NCBI GenBank assembly: GCA_026018925.1
Contig: JAKSZU010000012.1
Location: 42,385,218-42,449,217, forward strand
Direction of reading: 5' to 3'
DNA length: 64,000 nucleotides
From: Tupaia tana
Taxonomy: Eukaryota > Chordata > Mammalia > Scandentia > Tupaiidae
The position numbers and the translations under genes were made by a program. The notes under the pieces were generated by a model. That model saw only the letters and a list, made by a program, of their open reading frames with translations, did no database searches and was not told the DNA's origin. How positions within the stretch are numbered: position 1 is the first letter of the stretch; each line of letters starts with the position of its first letter. Positions 31,868-42,390 of the stretch are shown one piece after another.

Positions 31868-32432
31868 GGACCAGCAGTTGGTGTAATGGCTATGTCACTG
31901 GACTCCCATGTAGTCGACCGAGGTTTTGTTTTGTTTTTTTTTTTGAGAGGTTTTTGCTATAGGGCGCACGCGCTCGCCAGACAGACAGAGAGAGACAGAG
32001 AGATAGAAAGCAAGAAATCACCCCCCAGGGGGGATGGCCACGCCACAATCCCTTCTCCTCCATTCTCCTCTCAGGATCTTGGGCACGTACGCACATGCGC
32101 CTGGCGTGAGTTTAAGTCGCGGGGTCCGGGACTCGAACCGCGGTTGACTACGTGGGAGTCCAGCGACATAGCCATTACGCTAACTGCTGGTTCCTGTAGT
32201 CGACCAAGGTTTGAGTCCCAGACCTGGTGGCTTAAACTCAGGCTGGGCATGTATGTGTGCGTGCCCAAGATCCCAAGAGGAGAATGGAGGAGAAGGGATT
32301 GTGGCATGGCCATCCCCCCTGGAGGGAGTGATTTCTCGCTTTCTGTCTCTCTGTCTCTCTCTGTCTTTCTGGTGAGCACACGCACCCTATAGCAAAAAAC
32401 GCTCTCAAAAAAAAAAAAAAAAAAAAAAAAAA
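31868..32432 (+). mobile_element. SINE-A (outer), split by another SINE-A
   Basis: Its head (31868-31926) and remainder (32195-32432) are separated by an opposite-orientation SINE-A inserted just upstream of box B. AAGACTGTTTTG at 31856-31867 and 32433-32444 is its own duplication. Confidence 0.93.
31927..32194 (-). mobile_element. SINE-A (inner), antisense, inside a SINE-A
   Basis: Complete antisense copy with an intact CpG-rich head. TGTAGTCGACCGAGGTTT (31909-31926) and TGTAGTCGACCAAGGTTT (32195-32212), part of the outer SINE's own head, are the duplication. Confidence 0.93.
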
Positions 32433-32689
32433 AAGACTGTTTTGTCTTTTGGTGCCTACTGAATATCACATGATTGTCACAGCTAGAAGACCAGCAGCCT
32501 CAGGGGCAAGTGTGGCTCGGGCCCCTTCTCTCTCAAAGCCCTTGACCCTATCCGTCCTGAGAAATAACCCTGAGGAGAGAATGGGAGCTTTTTGTGGCTG
32601 CCACCCCCTTCCTTTCTTATTTCTAATTGGCCTCTCTGGTGAGTCTACCATGGCATAGCACCTCTCCCCACCCCGCCACCCACACTCAC

Positions 32690-33085
32690 CTGTACTCTCA
32701 GGAGTCTAGCCCTCCAAAATTCACGTGTAGAGTCATTATAATGGGATTAAGAGGGTGAAAATACCTGATTACGGTATGGAAAGGTGAGGATCTTTGGGAG
32801 GAGATAGTGATTGGGTAGTTAGGATGGAGTCCCCTTGATTGAGTCCTGGTGGGTTTATAGGGAGAAGGAATAAGCCTAGGAAACCCCCATGGAACACTGA
32901 CCATGTTCTCTCTGCACACGCCCACCACCCTCTGTTTCTGTCAGCTGTGCTTTGACATAGCTAGTCTGATGCCAGCCTCATGCCCTTGGACTTTGGACTT
33001 TCTAGTCACCAGAATCTGTTCTTTATGAATCACCCTGTCTCAGGTATTTCTGTTACAACGCCGTGGTGGACCAAGACGGGACAGA
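32690..33085 (+). mobile_element. MST/THE1-like MaLR LTR
   Basis: CCCTCCAAAATTCACGTG near the start, GGATCTTTGGGAGGAGATAG, GAGTCCTGGTGGGTTTATAG and the CACCCTGTCTCAGGTATTTC end. It is a solo fossil LTR, weathered at its start. Confidence 0.6.
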
Positions 33086-33606
33086 ATTCTATCATCTGCC
33101 CTCCGCCACGTACACTGGCCCGGAGTAGGCACTCAATACTGATGTGTTTATGAGCAAATGAACAAGTACCTCTTCTCCCACTCGGGAAAGGTGAAGAAGC
33201 AACGCTTCCTGCCTCTAATCAGGCCCTTCTCAGTCTTTCTCCACTTCACATTCTTCCTTAGCAAGTTGGGAAGGCCTCGTGACCACATATGGGACCAAGA
33301 CTACCCCACTCCAAGAGCTGACAAGGCCGTCCCTGGGGTCCTGTTTGAAGAAAAAGCCAACAAAGATAGTTCTTTTTAGGGCTATGACCCACTTTGCCTC
33401 ACTGCTTTGAGCCACAGCTTTATAAAAGCCCCACAGAAGTGGCAGAGCCAGCAGGCAGTCCGAAGAGTGGGTGCCCACTCATAGTGCCTTAAACTGGGAG
33501 TTCCAAAAGGGGCAGAACGGTAAATATGTGTGGAAACGGTGGAAGCATTTTGTGTGTATCCTAATGACTGGGCGGGAGTACCGTTGGCATCTGCTGAGGG
33601 TGGGAA
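33086..33606. other. No gene seen
   Basis: No exon or confident repeat. AGTAGGCACTCAATACTGAT recalls the 3' end of old mammal-wide repeats but is too short to call. Confidence 0.35.
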
Positions 33607-34217
33607 GGAGATGTGCTATGGTTTCTGTCCCCCAAAATTCATGAGTTGGGAAGGTGTTGAGTTTTTTAATACAACATCAATAGGTAGGGTCTTTAGGAAT
33701 GATTTTTTTTTTAAAGAGACTTTTGCTATAGGGTGCATGCACTTACTGGAGAGACAGAGGAAGACAAAGAGACAGAAAGTGAGAAACCACCCTTCCCCGG
33801 GAGGATGGTCATACCACAATCCCTTCTCTTCCATTCTCCTCTTGGGATCTTGGGAACACGCACACATTCTTGGTGCGAGTTTTAAGTTGCTGGGTCCAGG
33901 ACATGAGAGTCCAGCAAAGTAATTATTGCACCACCTGCTGGTCCCTGGGAATGATTAAAAGATTAGGATGGGGAGCCTATGATTGGATTCTGCTGAGTTT
34001 ATAAGGAGAGGGGGGGAAAGACCAGGAAACACCCATGGATATAGAACACACTCTGCTCTCTTCGAGCTCAAGCTCCTGCCCTCTGCTGTGTTGGAATACA
34101 GATGTGACCCCTAGACCTTAAATCTCTAAACCATGAGCTAAACAAACATCTATTCTCTTAACTTACCCAGACTCAGGTAGTTTCAGTTATTAGCAACAGA
34201 ATGAACTAGAACAGGGT
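33607..34217 (+). mobile_element. MST/THE1-like MaLR LTR split by a SINE
   Basis: TGCTATGGTTTCTGTCCCCC start, GATTCTGCTGAGTTTATAAG, CCATGAGCTAAACAAACATC and the TTCAGTTATTAGCAACAGAA end. It looks whole as an LTR, apart from an antisense SINE-A inside. Older than that SINE. Confidence 0.75.
33705..33947 (-). mobile_element. SINE-A, antisense, box B region missing
   Basis: GGAATGATT at 33696-33704 and 33948-33956 marks its insertion into the LTR. Between GTCCAGGACA and TGAGAGTCCAGC about 18 bp covering part of box B are absent. Confidence 0.88.
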
Positions 34218-34304
34218 ATGACACGTTCCACAATGGTCAAGGGGTCGCACGCAACCAAGAACCAGCCCCATCCTGTGTGACTTCCAAACATCCACGGGAC
34301 TGGG

Positions 34305-34600
34305 TTTTAAATCATTTTTTAATTCCCAGAGGGCATGTGCACTCTCAGAGCGAGATTAGGAAAAAAAAAAAAAAAAGCGGCAGAGACAGAGACAGAGTGA
34401 GAGTGAGAGGAGAAAGCATTCCCAGTGGCGCTTGGTCACTCCACAGTTGCTTTTCCTCTGTTTCTCCAGCCTATTGGGATTTCAAGCACTCATGCACATA
34501 TACATACTTGGTGTGTTTTGAAAGACATCAGGGCTGGGATTTGAACCACAGTAGACCATGTGGAATCTGACTCCCTTAACCACTAGGTCATAGGGTGAGT
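34305..34600 (-). mobile_element. SINE-A/A2, antisense, diverged
   Basis: GGGCATGTGCACTCTCAGAG near the tail, GATTTGAACCACAGTAGACC at box B, CTCCCTTAACCACTAGGTC at the head. An internal poly-A run near 34360 is unusual. Confidence 0.65.
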
Positions 34601-35010
34601 CCTTAAGCCATTATAAATTTACAATAATTTAAAGAAGTCTAATAATTCCAAAATTCAATTTTTATTATAAGATTATAATCATTTAGTACTTAAAAACCTA
34701 AACATCGTTTTATTTATTTTTCTTTTTTGCTAAACGCTAAATATTTCAGGATTACTGAATTATCATGTACAATGAGGGAAGCTTGTACTTCATTTCATTC
34801 CTATTTTTACTGAAAGTCAATCGGCCATTATGAAGACGATGTCTTCTTGTAGAGTTGTTCTTATGTGTTTATCTATTAAAATACACTGTTTTATTTCAGT
34901 TGTCTTTAGTTTTTCTTTAAAGCTGTTAGGGAATTATATCGAGGTTTAAAAATATATCTCTGAATTTCATTTTGAAATAGTAAAGAAGGAGCGATGTAAT
35001 CTTTGTTATC
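34601..35010. other. AT-rich stretch, nothing recognised
   Basis: Low-GC DNA without open frames or recognisable repeats. Confidence 0.45.
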
Positions 35011-35025
35011 AAATGGGATTATGGG

Positions 35026-35294
35026 GAACCAGCAGTTAGTGTAATGGCTATGTCACTGGACTCCCACATAGTCGACCGCGGTTCGTGTCCCGGACCCGGT
35101 GGCTTAAAACTCACGCTGGGCGCGTGTGCGTGTGTGCCCAAGATCCCGAGAGGAGAATGGAGGAGAAGGGATTGTGGCGTGACCATCCCCCCTGGGGGGT
35201 GATTTCTCGCTTTCTGTCTCTTTGTCTCTCTCTGTCTGTCTGGCGAGTGCACGCACCCTATAGCGAAAACCTCTCCAAAATAAATAAATAAATA
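35026..35294 (+). mobile_element. SINE-A with exact duplication
   Basis: AAATGGGATTATGGG at 35011-35025 and 35295-35309. The head is CpG-rich and the tail is an AAAT repeat. Confidence 0.93.
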
Positions 35295-35493
35295 AAATGG
35301 GATTATGGGAACTGATAGGGAGAGAGCTGTTGGTCCAGACTTAGTGTGAAGACAGTCTGGGTGCAGGGCCATTTTCCAGCTGGTCTTGATGGTGCAGCCC
35401 TTGCCTTTTCTCTGGCTCTGCTTACCTTTCCAGCCTGATTCTCTGGCTCCCCAACTCCTCCGTGTACATGCTTGTCATCAGTATAGTGACTGC

Positions 35494-36118
35494 TGTGGTT
35501 TGAATGAGCCCCCTCCCAAATTTATGTGGTGAGTTTGGCTCTGATGGGATTAACAGGGTGAAAATGTGAGCCAGCCAGGTGGCACAGTGGTTAAGGTGGC
35601 TGGATCCCGTATAGCTGACTGCGCGATTTGAGCCTTGGACCCAGCTGCTTAAAAAACACTCCAAACACATGTGCATGTGTGTCCAAAATCTCAAGAGGAG
35701 AAGGAAAGAGAAAGGACTGTGGCTTGTTCCTCCACCCTGGGGGAAGATTTCTCACTTTTCCTTTCTCACTCTCTTTATGCCTCCCTGTCTCTCTCTAGCA
35801 AGTACATGTGCCCTACAGCAAAATTTAAATTTAAAAAAAAAGGAGGGTGAAAACTTAATTTGATTGTAGTGTTGAGACGTGGGATCTTTGGGAGAAAATG
35901 AGGATCAGGGCGTGAACGGGGTATCCATGACGGATATTCGTGGGTTTGTAAGGGGACAGGACACAGGTACCCATGCTCCTGTCATGTGGTGCTCTGTGCC
36001 ACCTTGGAACCCACAGGAAGCCCCTCACTTGACCTTGAAGTTCCAAAATCATGAGCTAAACCAACCTCTATTCATTATAAAGAATATTAGCAAATATTGC
36101 ATTACTAGCAAAAGAGAG
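35494..36118 (+). mobile_element. MST/THE1-like MaLR LTR split by a SINE
   Basis: TGCTGTGGTTTGAATGAGCC start, GGGATTAACAGGGTGAAAA, GTGCTCTGTGCCACCTTGGA and CATGAGCTAAACCAACCTCT toward the end. It contains a SINE-A2 near its start. Confidence 0.75.
35565..35843 (+). mobile_element. SINE-A2 with duplication
   Basis: AGGGTGAAAA at 35555-35564 and 35844-35853. Diagnostic GGCTGGATCCCGTATAGC, body and CCCTACAGCAAAATTTAAA end. Confidence 0.88.
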
Positions 36119-36548
36119 CCGACGGAAGCAGTGACCAAGCTGACCGCCTTTCCTCTGGTCCATCTCCTGTCCCTTAGATCCAGTTTCTTACACAGAGGCC
36201 CAGGGGTATACAGAGCCACGACGCATGCAATCTCACTTTCAAAATGAGGATTCCTGAGTGACTCTTGGGTGGCAACCAGGGCGTGGGCCCCTGAGATAAT
36301 GACTGTTTCCTTGATCCATGTGATCTGCGTGGGGGTCCAGTGGAGTAAGGGCTGATGTCATGTCACTTGTCACCTCACTATCACAGCAGGGACTTCTCCA
36401 CGAGGCACTCGAAGCTATGAGTACTTGCTCCTCTTTATCTACTTGGTATTAAGGGGCCTCTGGAAGCTGAGAGTTAATGTTCTTCCTCAAATCAGAAACG
36501 ATCTCAGCTGTAATCCCTTCACACTTTACTTCGGCATCTTTTCTGTTT
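36119..36548. other. No gene seen
   Basis: No repeat family or exon recognised. Confidence 0.4.
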
Positions 36549-36799
36549 TATTTTTTTTTCATGTTTTTGCCATAGGGTGTGTGCACTCCAAAGAGAGAGA
36601 CAGAGAGAAGGAAAGTGGGAAATCACCCCCCAGAGGGGATGGCCATGCTTAATCCCTTTCTCCTCCACTCTCCTACTGAGATTTGGGGCACACACACACA
36701 TACGTCCAGCATTTCTCAAGCTGCTGTGTCCAGGACTCAAACCTTACAGCCAGCCATGTGGGATCCAGTGCCTTAACCTCCAAGTCACCTTCTGGCCCC
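36549..36799 (-). mobile_element. SINE-A2, antisense
   Basis: GTTTTTGCCATAGGGTGTGT at the tail side, CAGCCATGTGGGATCCAGTG near the head and TTCTGGCCCC at the end. GGATCC marks A2. Confidence 0.82.
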
Positions 36800-37299
36800 T
36801 AAAGTAATTCTCCTTTAAGAGAATTTTTCTTTTCCTTTCACTTTCTCCAGGTGCCTGAAGGCAATAACAATCCCGAGTCACCATAATGTGAGTTCAGGAC
36901 TTGACGTCCTCGGGCCACCCAGATGACTCCAAGCTGAGATTACTATAGTCCTTTAGTCGGAGCCCTTTGGGTCCCAGCCCAAAGTAGGACCCAAAGTAGG
37001 ATGGAGTTTACAGTTCCCGTTCTTTCCAGGCACCTTGGCTTTTGTCCCCTTAGCCTCAAAGGAATATGAAAACAAGCTGCCTCTTTGAGGTAGGAAAATA
37101 TCCTCAGGACAAAGTGAGTTCTAAGGAACCACGCAACGGTAGATGGTTTCGTAGAAGGTTTTCATAGAAAGATCAAATGAGACCCGTAGGTAGATCAAAT
37201 AAGGAAAATATTGAGGCCAATGAGAGCCAGGTTTCTCACTGACAGAGTAAGTTACAAATAAGGAAAGGGACACAATTGGAAATAACTCTGTGTGTTAGA
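36800..37299. other. No gene seen; 12-bp tandem duplication
   Basis: CCCAAAGTAGGA occurs twice in a row at about 36978-37001. Nothing else recognisable. Confidence 0.4.
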
Positions 37300-37577
37300 T
37301 TATAACCGGAGGGTTGAACTAATGGCTTTCAGCCTTGGACAGATACAGAAATGCACACGATAGAACTGTGTGCGTGCCAGTGTTCCCCAGCGTTAGCCAC
37401 TGACAAGGTTGGGAGCAATGAACCTAGCAGCAAGGAGCACAGTTAGACTCCATTCTCCCCCAGAAGGAACCAAAACTTCTTGGAAAGTGATTCCAGGGGT
37501 GAGATAGGAAAAGTACAAGATGAACCTACAACATCTTTGGGCCATGAAGTAACAACGTACTTAAAAACTGATGGAGA

Positions 37578-37840
37578 AGGACCAGCACATGGTGTAGTGG
37601 TTACGTTGCTGGACTTCCACGTAGTCAACTGTGGTTCAAGTCCCGGATCCAGTGCTTAAACCTCATGCTAGGCACGTGTGTGTACATGCCCAAATTCCCA
37701 AGAGGAGAATAGAGAAGAAGGGATTGCGGCATGGCCATCCCCTCTGAGGGGTGATTTTTTGCATTCTGTATCTTTATGTCTCTTAGTCTCTCCAGCGAAT
37801 GCATGCACCCTGTACCAACAATCTCTTAAAAAAAAAAAAA
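37578..37840 (+). mobile_element. SINE-A
   Basis: AAAAACTGATGGAGA before and AAAAACTGATGAAGA after. Head AGGACCAGCACATGGTGTAG with box B GGTTCAAGTCCC. The end reads CCCTGTACCAACAATCTC. Confidence 0.88.
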
Positions 37841-38124
37841 AAAAACTGATGAAGACAAATCCAGATGACAGAGAAGCCAGCTCAAAGGGGTTCCTACTGG
37901 CACTGAGATCATTTGAACACCCAAGTAGATCATGTTAATAACAGTTTATAGCCTATTGCACAAAACAGAAAACCATGTAGACATAAATTGATAAATGCAT
38001 CAGTGAGGAGAATAAAGAACTTGTAATAAAACGCCAACTAATAAATGTAGAGGAATGATGGGATTCAAAAAATTTACCATTTGACAATCACCACAGCTCT
38101 TAATAACTTAGTCATGAAGTCTTG

Positions 38125-38403
38125 GGGCTAGCAGGTGGCATAGTGGTTAAGGCCTGGACTCCCATGTGGCCGACCACAGTTTGAACTCTGGACCTGGAGA
38201 CTTGAAATTCATGCCGGGCATGTATGTGTGCATGCCCAAGATCTCAGGAGGAGAATGGAGGAGAAGGGATTGTGGTGTGGCCATCCCCCTGAGGAGTGAT
38301 TTCTTGCTTTCTGTCTCTCTGTCTTTCTTTTTCTCTCCAGCCATCATATGCGCCTTATAGCAAATCCCTAAAAAGAAATAAATAAGAAATAAATAAAACA
38401 TGG
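38125..38403 (+). mobile_element. SINE-A (older variant, B-like head)
   Basis: Head GGGGCTAGCAGGTGGCATAG with CATGTGGCCGACCAC, as in B, but with the long A body. TCATGAAGTCT (38112-38122) and CCATGAAGACT (38404-38414) flank it. Confidence 0.85.
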
Positions 38404-38908
38404 CCATGAAGACTCAACAGAAGCTAAAACTGGTGGATGAACATTTGAACAGGCAAGAATATTTACAAAATCTCAAAGTATTTATCTACAAAACATACTA
38501 ATTACAAAGGAAAGAAGAACTTCACGGAGAAGCCTGACAGATACCACCTTAACCAAGTGACAAAGTCACAATCCAAGCTCCATGTCACATCACCAGTTGT
38601 GGCACCAATTATGTTCTCCCTGAGAGGAAGCAATGAGAAAAACACAGAACAACTAGCATGACAATCCTGCCAAAAATAGATAACCTGAATCTAACCAAAA
38701 GGAAACATCAGACAAATCCTGCTTGAGGAATGGTATGCGAAATGATTTATCTGTACTCTTGGAGAAGGTCAAGGTCATGAAAGTCAAGGAAGGATGAAAA
38801 ATCTGTCTCAGGTTGAAGAAAATGTAGAGACATGACAGAGCTAAACAACTTGTGATCTGGATCGGATCCTGCTGCCATTAAGGACATTACTGAAAAACAG
38901 GCGGTTCT

Positions 38909-39172
38909 TGGAACCAGCAGTTGGCATAATGGCTATATCACTGGACTCCCACATAGTCAACCGTGCTTCGAGTCCCGGACCAGGTGGCTTAAACTCACAC
39001 CAGGCGCATGTGCGTGCATGCCCAAGATCCCAAGAGGAGAATGGAGGAGAAGGGATTGTGGTGTGGCCATCCCCCCTGAGGGGTGATTTCTCGCTTTCTG
39101 TTTCTTTTTCTCTGTCTTTCTGGTGAGCACACACGCCCTATAGCGAAAACCTCTAAAAAAAAATTTAAAAAA
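38909..39172 (+). mobile_element. SINE-A
   Basis: Complete head with TTGGCATAATGGCTA and box B in CTTCGAGTCCC, full body and CCCTATAGCGAAAACCTC end, inside the old L1-like element. Confidence 0.88.
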
Positions 39173-39665
39173 AGAAAATTAGGGGATTCTGTTGATTAGA
39201 TGGTAGTGATGTATGAGTGTTAATTTCCTGATTTTGATGTTGCATTGTGATTATGTAGAAGAATGTTCTTGCTTGCAGGAAACACACTAAAGTATTTGAG
39301 ATAATGGGGCATCAGATTGGCAGTTTACTCCCAAATGGTTCAGAAGAAGAACAAAAAAAGCTATTTGTATGCTTCTTACAATTTTTTATAGTATGAAATT
39401 ATTTCAAAATTAAAATTAGCTTTAGCACTGAAATATATGAAGGAATAATGAGTGCAGAAACTGGTGAAAATGTGGACAAATCTAAATATTGACAATGAAA
39501 CATGAATTATAATGTCTAATGTTAGGAGCTTCAAAAGATAGGTTAATATCCCAGACGTGCTGGGGCCAGCCCACAACCTGGTGGTTAAGGTGGCTAGATC
39601 CCACAAGGCTAATCTCAGTATTCAAATTCTGAACCTCAGAAATGTTTTTCTCGAAAAACATTCTG

Positions 39666-39862
39666 AGGTCAGCAGGTGGCATGGTGGTTAAGGCACTGGA
39701 CTCCCACATGGCTGACCATAGCTTGAGTCCTGGACCTGGAGGCTTGCTTTCTCACTTTCCCTGTATTTCTGTCTCTCTGTCTCTCTCTAGTGAGCACACA
39801 TGCTCTATACCACATTTAAAAAATAGTAACAATAATAAATTAAATAAATAATTCTTTGAGAA
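39666..39862 (+). mobile_element. SINE-B inside SINE-A2
   Basis: Short form ending GAGCACACATGCTCTATACC then an AATAAAT tail, so it keeps an A-type end after the B deletion. Left flank ACATTCTGAGG. Confidence 0.85.
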
Positions 39863-39872
39863 AAAATTCTGG

Positions 39873-40128
39873 AGGGACCAGCAGATGGCATAATGGTTAT
39901 GTCACTAGACTCCCACATAGTGGACCATGGTTCGAGTCCCAGACCCGGTAGCTTAAAATTCATGCCAGGCATGTGTGTGCACATGACCAAAATCCCAAGA
40001 GGAGAATGGAGGAGAAGGGATTGCAGCGTGGCCATCTCCCCTGGGGGGTGATTTCTTGGTTTCTGTCTCTCTGTCTCTCCAGTAAGCACATATGCCCTAT
40101 AGCAAAAATCTCTCTTGAAAAAAAAATC
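39873..40128 (+). mobile_element. SINE-A at the target of the preceding SINE-B
   Basis: Full-length copy starting at GGGACCAGCAGATGGCATAA. Flanks AAATTCTGGA left and CCATTCTGGT right repeat the A2 target a second and third time. Confidence 0.87.
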
Positions 40129-40196
40129 CATTCTGGTTGCATGTGTGTGCCCCCCAAATCCCAAAAGCTATTATGTTGCTTAAGAAGCTGATATAT

Positions 40197-40344
40197 GGGA
40201 CCAGCAGATGGTGTAATGGTTACATAGATGGACTTTCATGTAGGCCATTGCGGTTTGAGTCCCAGACCCGGCAGCTTAAAATATAGTGCATATACCCTAT
40301 AGCAAAAATCTCTCTAAAATTTTTTAAAATAAATTAAATGAAAT
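40197..40344 (+). mobile_element. SINE-A, internally deleted short form
   Basis: The head through CCCGGCAGCTTAAAAT is joined directly to GCATATACCCTATAGC, skipping the whole body, palindrome and TC run. Its junction resembles that of the copy at 53127. Confidence 0.85.
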
Positions 40345-40358
40345 GAAAGAAGTTGATA

Positions 40359-40596
40359 TAGGGCCAGCAGGTGACATGGAGATGGATCTCATGTGGCCTC
40401 TCTGCAGTTTGAGTACCAGGCCCGGTTACTTGAAAATCATGCCAAGCATGTTTGTGTGCATACTCAAAATCCTGAGAGGAGACTGGAGGAGACAGGATTG
40501 TGGCATGGCCACTCTCACCAGGGAGTGATTTCTTACATTCTCTCTTTCTCTGATGAGCACACACACCCTATAGAAACAAACTTTTTTAAAAAAAGT
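40359..40596 (+). mobile_element. SINE-A (older variant) stacked on the short copy
   Basis: GAAAGAAGTTGATA (40345-40358) and AAAAGAAGTTGATA (40597-40610) flank it. AAGAAGCTGATA before the short copy is a third version of the same target. Confidence 0.87.
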
Positions 40597-40612
40597 AAAA
40601 GAAGTTGATAAA

Positions 40613-40668
40613 TGCGTATGTGTGTGTGTGTATGCATGTATATGTACACACATATTAATATGTATACA
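40613..40668. repeat. GT/TA-rich simple repeat
   Basis: GTGTGTGTGTGT followed by ATGTATATGTACACACATA-type alternation; Z-DNA-prone, probably grown in the flank of a SINE. Confidence 0.8.
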
Positions 40669-40923
40669 GGGAACCAGCAGTTAGCGTAATGGCTATGTCG
40701 ATGGACTCCCACGTAGTCGACCGCGGTTCATGTCCTGGACCCGGTGGCTTAAAACTCACGCCGGGCGTGTGTGCGTGCGTGCCCAAGATCCCAAGAGGAG
40801 AAGGGATTGCAGCGTGACCATCCCCCCTGGGGGGTGATTTCTCGCTTTCTGTCTCTATGTCTCTCTCTCTGTCTGGCAAGCGCACATGCCCTATACAGAA
40901 AACCTCTCCCCCCCAAAAAAAAA
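40669..40923 (+). mobile_element. SINE-A, CpG-rich, small body deletion
   Basis: CGTAGTCGACCGCGGTTC head. The body lacks AATGGAGGAG (AGAGGAGAAGGG). GTATACA flanks it on both sides. Confidence 0.9.
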
Positions 40924-40989
40924 GTATACACACATATATATGCTAGTGTGGTATGTCAATATATACACTACAATGCAGTTTAAAATCTT

Positions 40990-41240
40990 CCTTTTTTTTA
41001 AGAGATTTTTTTTTATAGGGTGTGTGTACTCCCTGGAGAGACAGAAAGACAGAAAGCAAGAAATCACCCTCCAGGGGGGGATGGCCACATGGCAATCCCT
41101 TCTTCATTCTCCTTTCAGGATTTGGGCACACACGTACATGCACCTGGCATGAGTCTTAAGCTGCCAGGTCCAGGACTCGAACCACAGTAGACTACATGGA
41201 ATTCCAGCAACATAACCATTGCACCATCTGCTGGTCACCA
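40990..41240 (-). mobile_element. SINE-A, antisense
   Basis: AAAATCTT at 40982-40989 and 41241-41248. Box B reads GGACTCGAACC on the plus strand. It faces the plus-strand copy ending at 40923, only 66 bp away. Confidence 0.9.
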
Positions 41241-41248
41241 AAAATCTT

Positions 41249-41946
41249 ATTTAACAGAAGTACATCTAGAATTCGGTATCACCTGAATAGAGAAATTATT
41301 TCACATTCATGGGCCATGTTCCTGTTTGGGGCTGTAAAGGAAACCTTGAGAATATTTTTTAAGTAGAATTTTTACAGACTACATCCTTTAAACATAATCC
41401 CAAATGATTAGGAATAATTAATACAGAGATGACCAAAAAAAAGTGTTTCAACTTTCAAATTAGGAGGCATATTCCTAGCTTACACTCAGCTCAAAGAGGA
41501 AATAAAAAATCAATGACACACTATCAGAAAGCCAGTGAAAGAAAGCCAAGGGAGAACACCAAAAACTCAATTTTCCTTTTCTCTGAAAAATATATTTCTA
41601 CATTTGGGTGATCTTCAATTCTACATCTTCACTCTTCGATTTTCTTTCTAATGAGAAAAGCAGTAGAAAGAGACCAAAGTTCACTTCTGGGGCCTGTACT
41701 CATCCACGTTCAAGAGAAAGCCCAGGAATATTGGTCCCCAGTTCCCAGGGAGTCGCTGCTCCCTGACCCAGGACAGAGAGCATGCTGGCCAAGTCCCCAT
41801 GCACTCTCTGCTGCCCCTGCCCAGCCTCCACTGCTCTCTGAGGGAGGGCGATCTCCAGGGCTTCTTCTGAACAGCTCATGGCCCCTTCCTGCTCCTGGGG
41901 TCCGCCTCTGCGAAGTCTTCAAAGCAGGACCAGCTACACACTTTAT
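41249..41946. other. No gene seen
   Basis: Short frames only; no repeat family identified. Confidence 0.4.
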
Positions 41947-42390
41947 GGGACGACCCAGCTCTGTGACCTGGCGGTTAAGGCAGCTGGATCCCACATGGCC
42001 GACTGCACAGTTTGATCTGGCGAACTTAAGACGGGGGCGGGGGGCTGGCCAGCCAGTAGTGTGGTGGTTAAGGCGCTGGACTCCAATATTGCTGTCCACA
42101 ATTTGAGTCCTGGGCCTGGAAGCTTGCTTTCTCACTTTCCCTCTCTGTCTCTCTGGCCAAATTAAAAAAATAATAAATAAAATAAAAAAATAAAAAATTC
42201 TTTTTTAAAAAAAAAGAATAAGCATGTGTTTACAAATGTGCCCAAAATCCCAACAGGAGGGAGAGATTCGTGTGTGCGTGTGACTGTGCCCCTTGGAGAT
42301 GTGCTTCCTCCTCTCTCTCTCTTTCTCTCTTTCCGTCTGTCTCTATGTATCTCTCTGGAGAGCAAATGTGTCCTCTAGAACAAACAACAT
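41947..42390 (+). mobile_element. SINE-A2 split by a SINE-B
   Basis: The head (CAGCTGGATCCCACATGGCC) ends near 42040 and the body resumes after 42215 with GCATGTGTTTACAAATGTGC and TGCCCAAAATCCCAACAGG, the TC run and CCTCTAGAACAAACAACA. Confidence 0.72.
42043..42215 (+). mobile_element. SINE-B inside SINE-A2
   Basis: CCAGTAGTGTGGTGGTTAAG head, the short junction GAAGCTTGCTTTCTCAC and a long AATAAATAA tail. Confidence 0.82.

Larger units (their letters stand above)
37300..39440 (+). mobile_element. Old L1/HAL1-like element, split by SINEs
   Basis: Sequence between the SINEs reads as one element: GACAAATCCAGATGACAGAG, GATCATTTGAACACCCAAGT, ATCCTGCTGCCATTAAGGAC, TTAATTTCCTGATTTTGATG, GGGGCATCAGATTGGCAG and the GAAATTATTTCAAAATTAAA end. 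The end resembles old L1 or HAL1 3' regions; which one I cannot settle. Confidence 0.5.
39561..40172 (+). mobile_element. SINE-A2 split by a SINE-B and a SINE-A
   Basis: The first part (39561-39659) has GGGGCCAGCCCACAACCTGG and GGCTAGATCCCACAAGGC. The rest (40129-40172) resumes with GCATGTGTGTGCCCCCCAAA, the A2 body. The two inserts share the target ATTCTG(G) inside the A2. Confidence 0.75.

Noticed and set aside
31865-32392. 175-codon open frame
   Set aside because: Translation of two nested SINE-A copies. The recurring peptides GGMATPQSLLLHSPLGILGTHAHAP and VCVRAQDPERRMEEKGL seen across the window are SINE-A frames.
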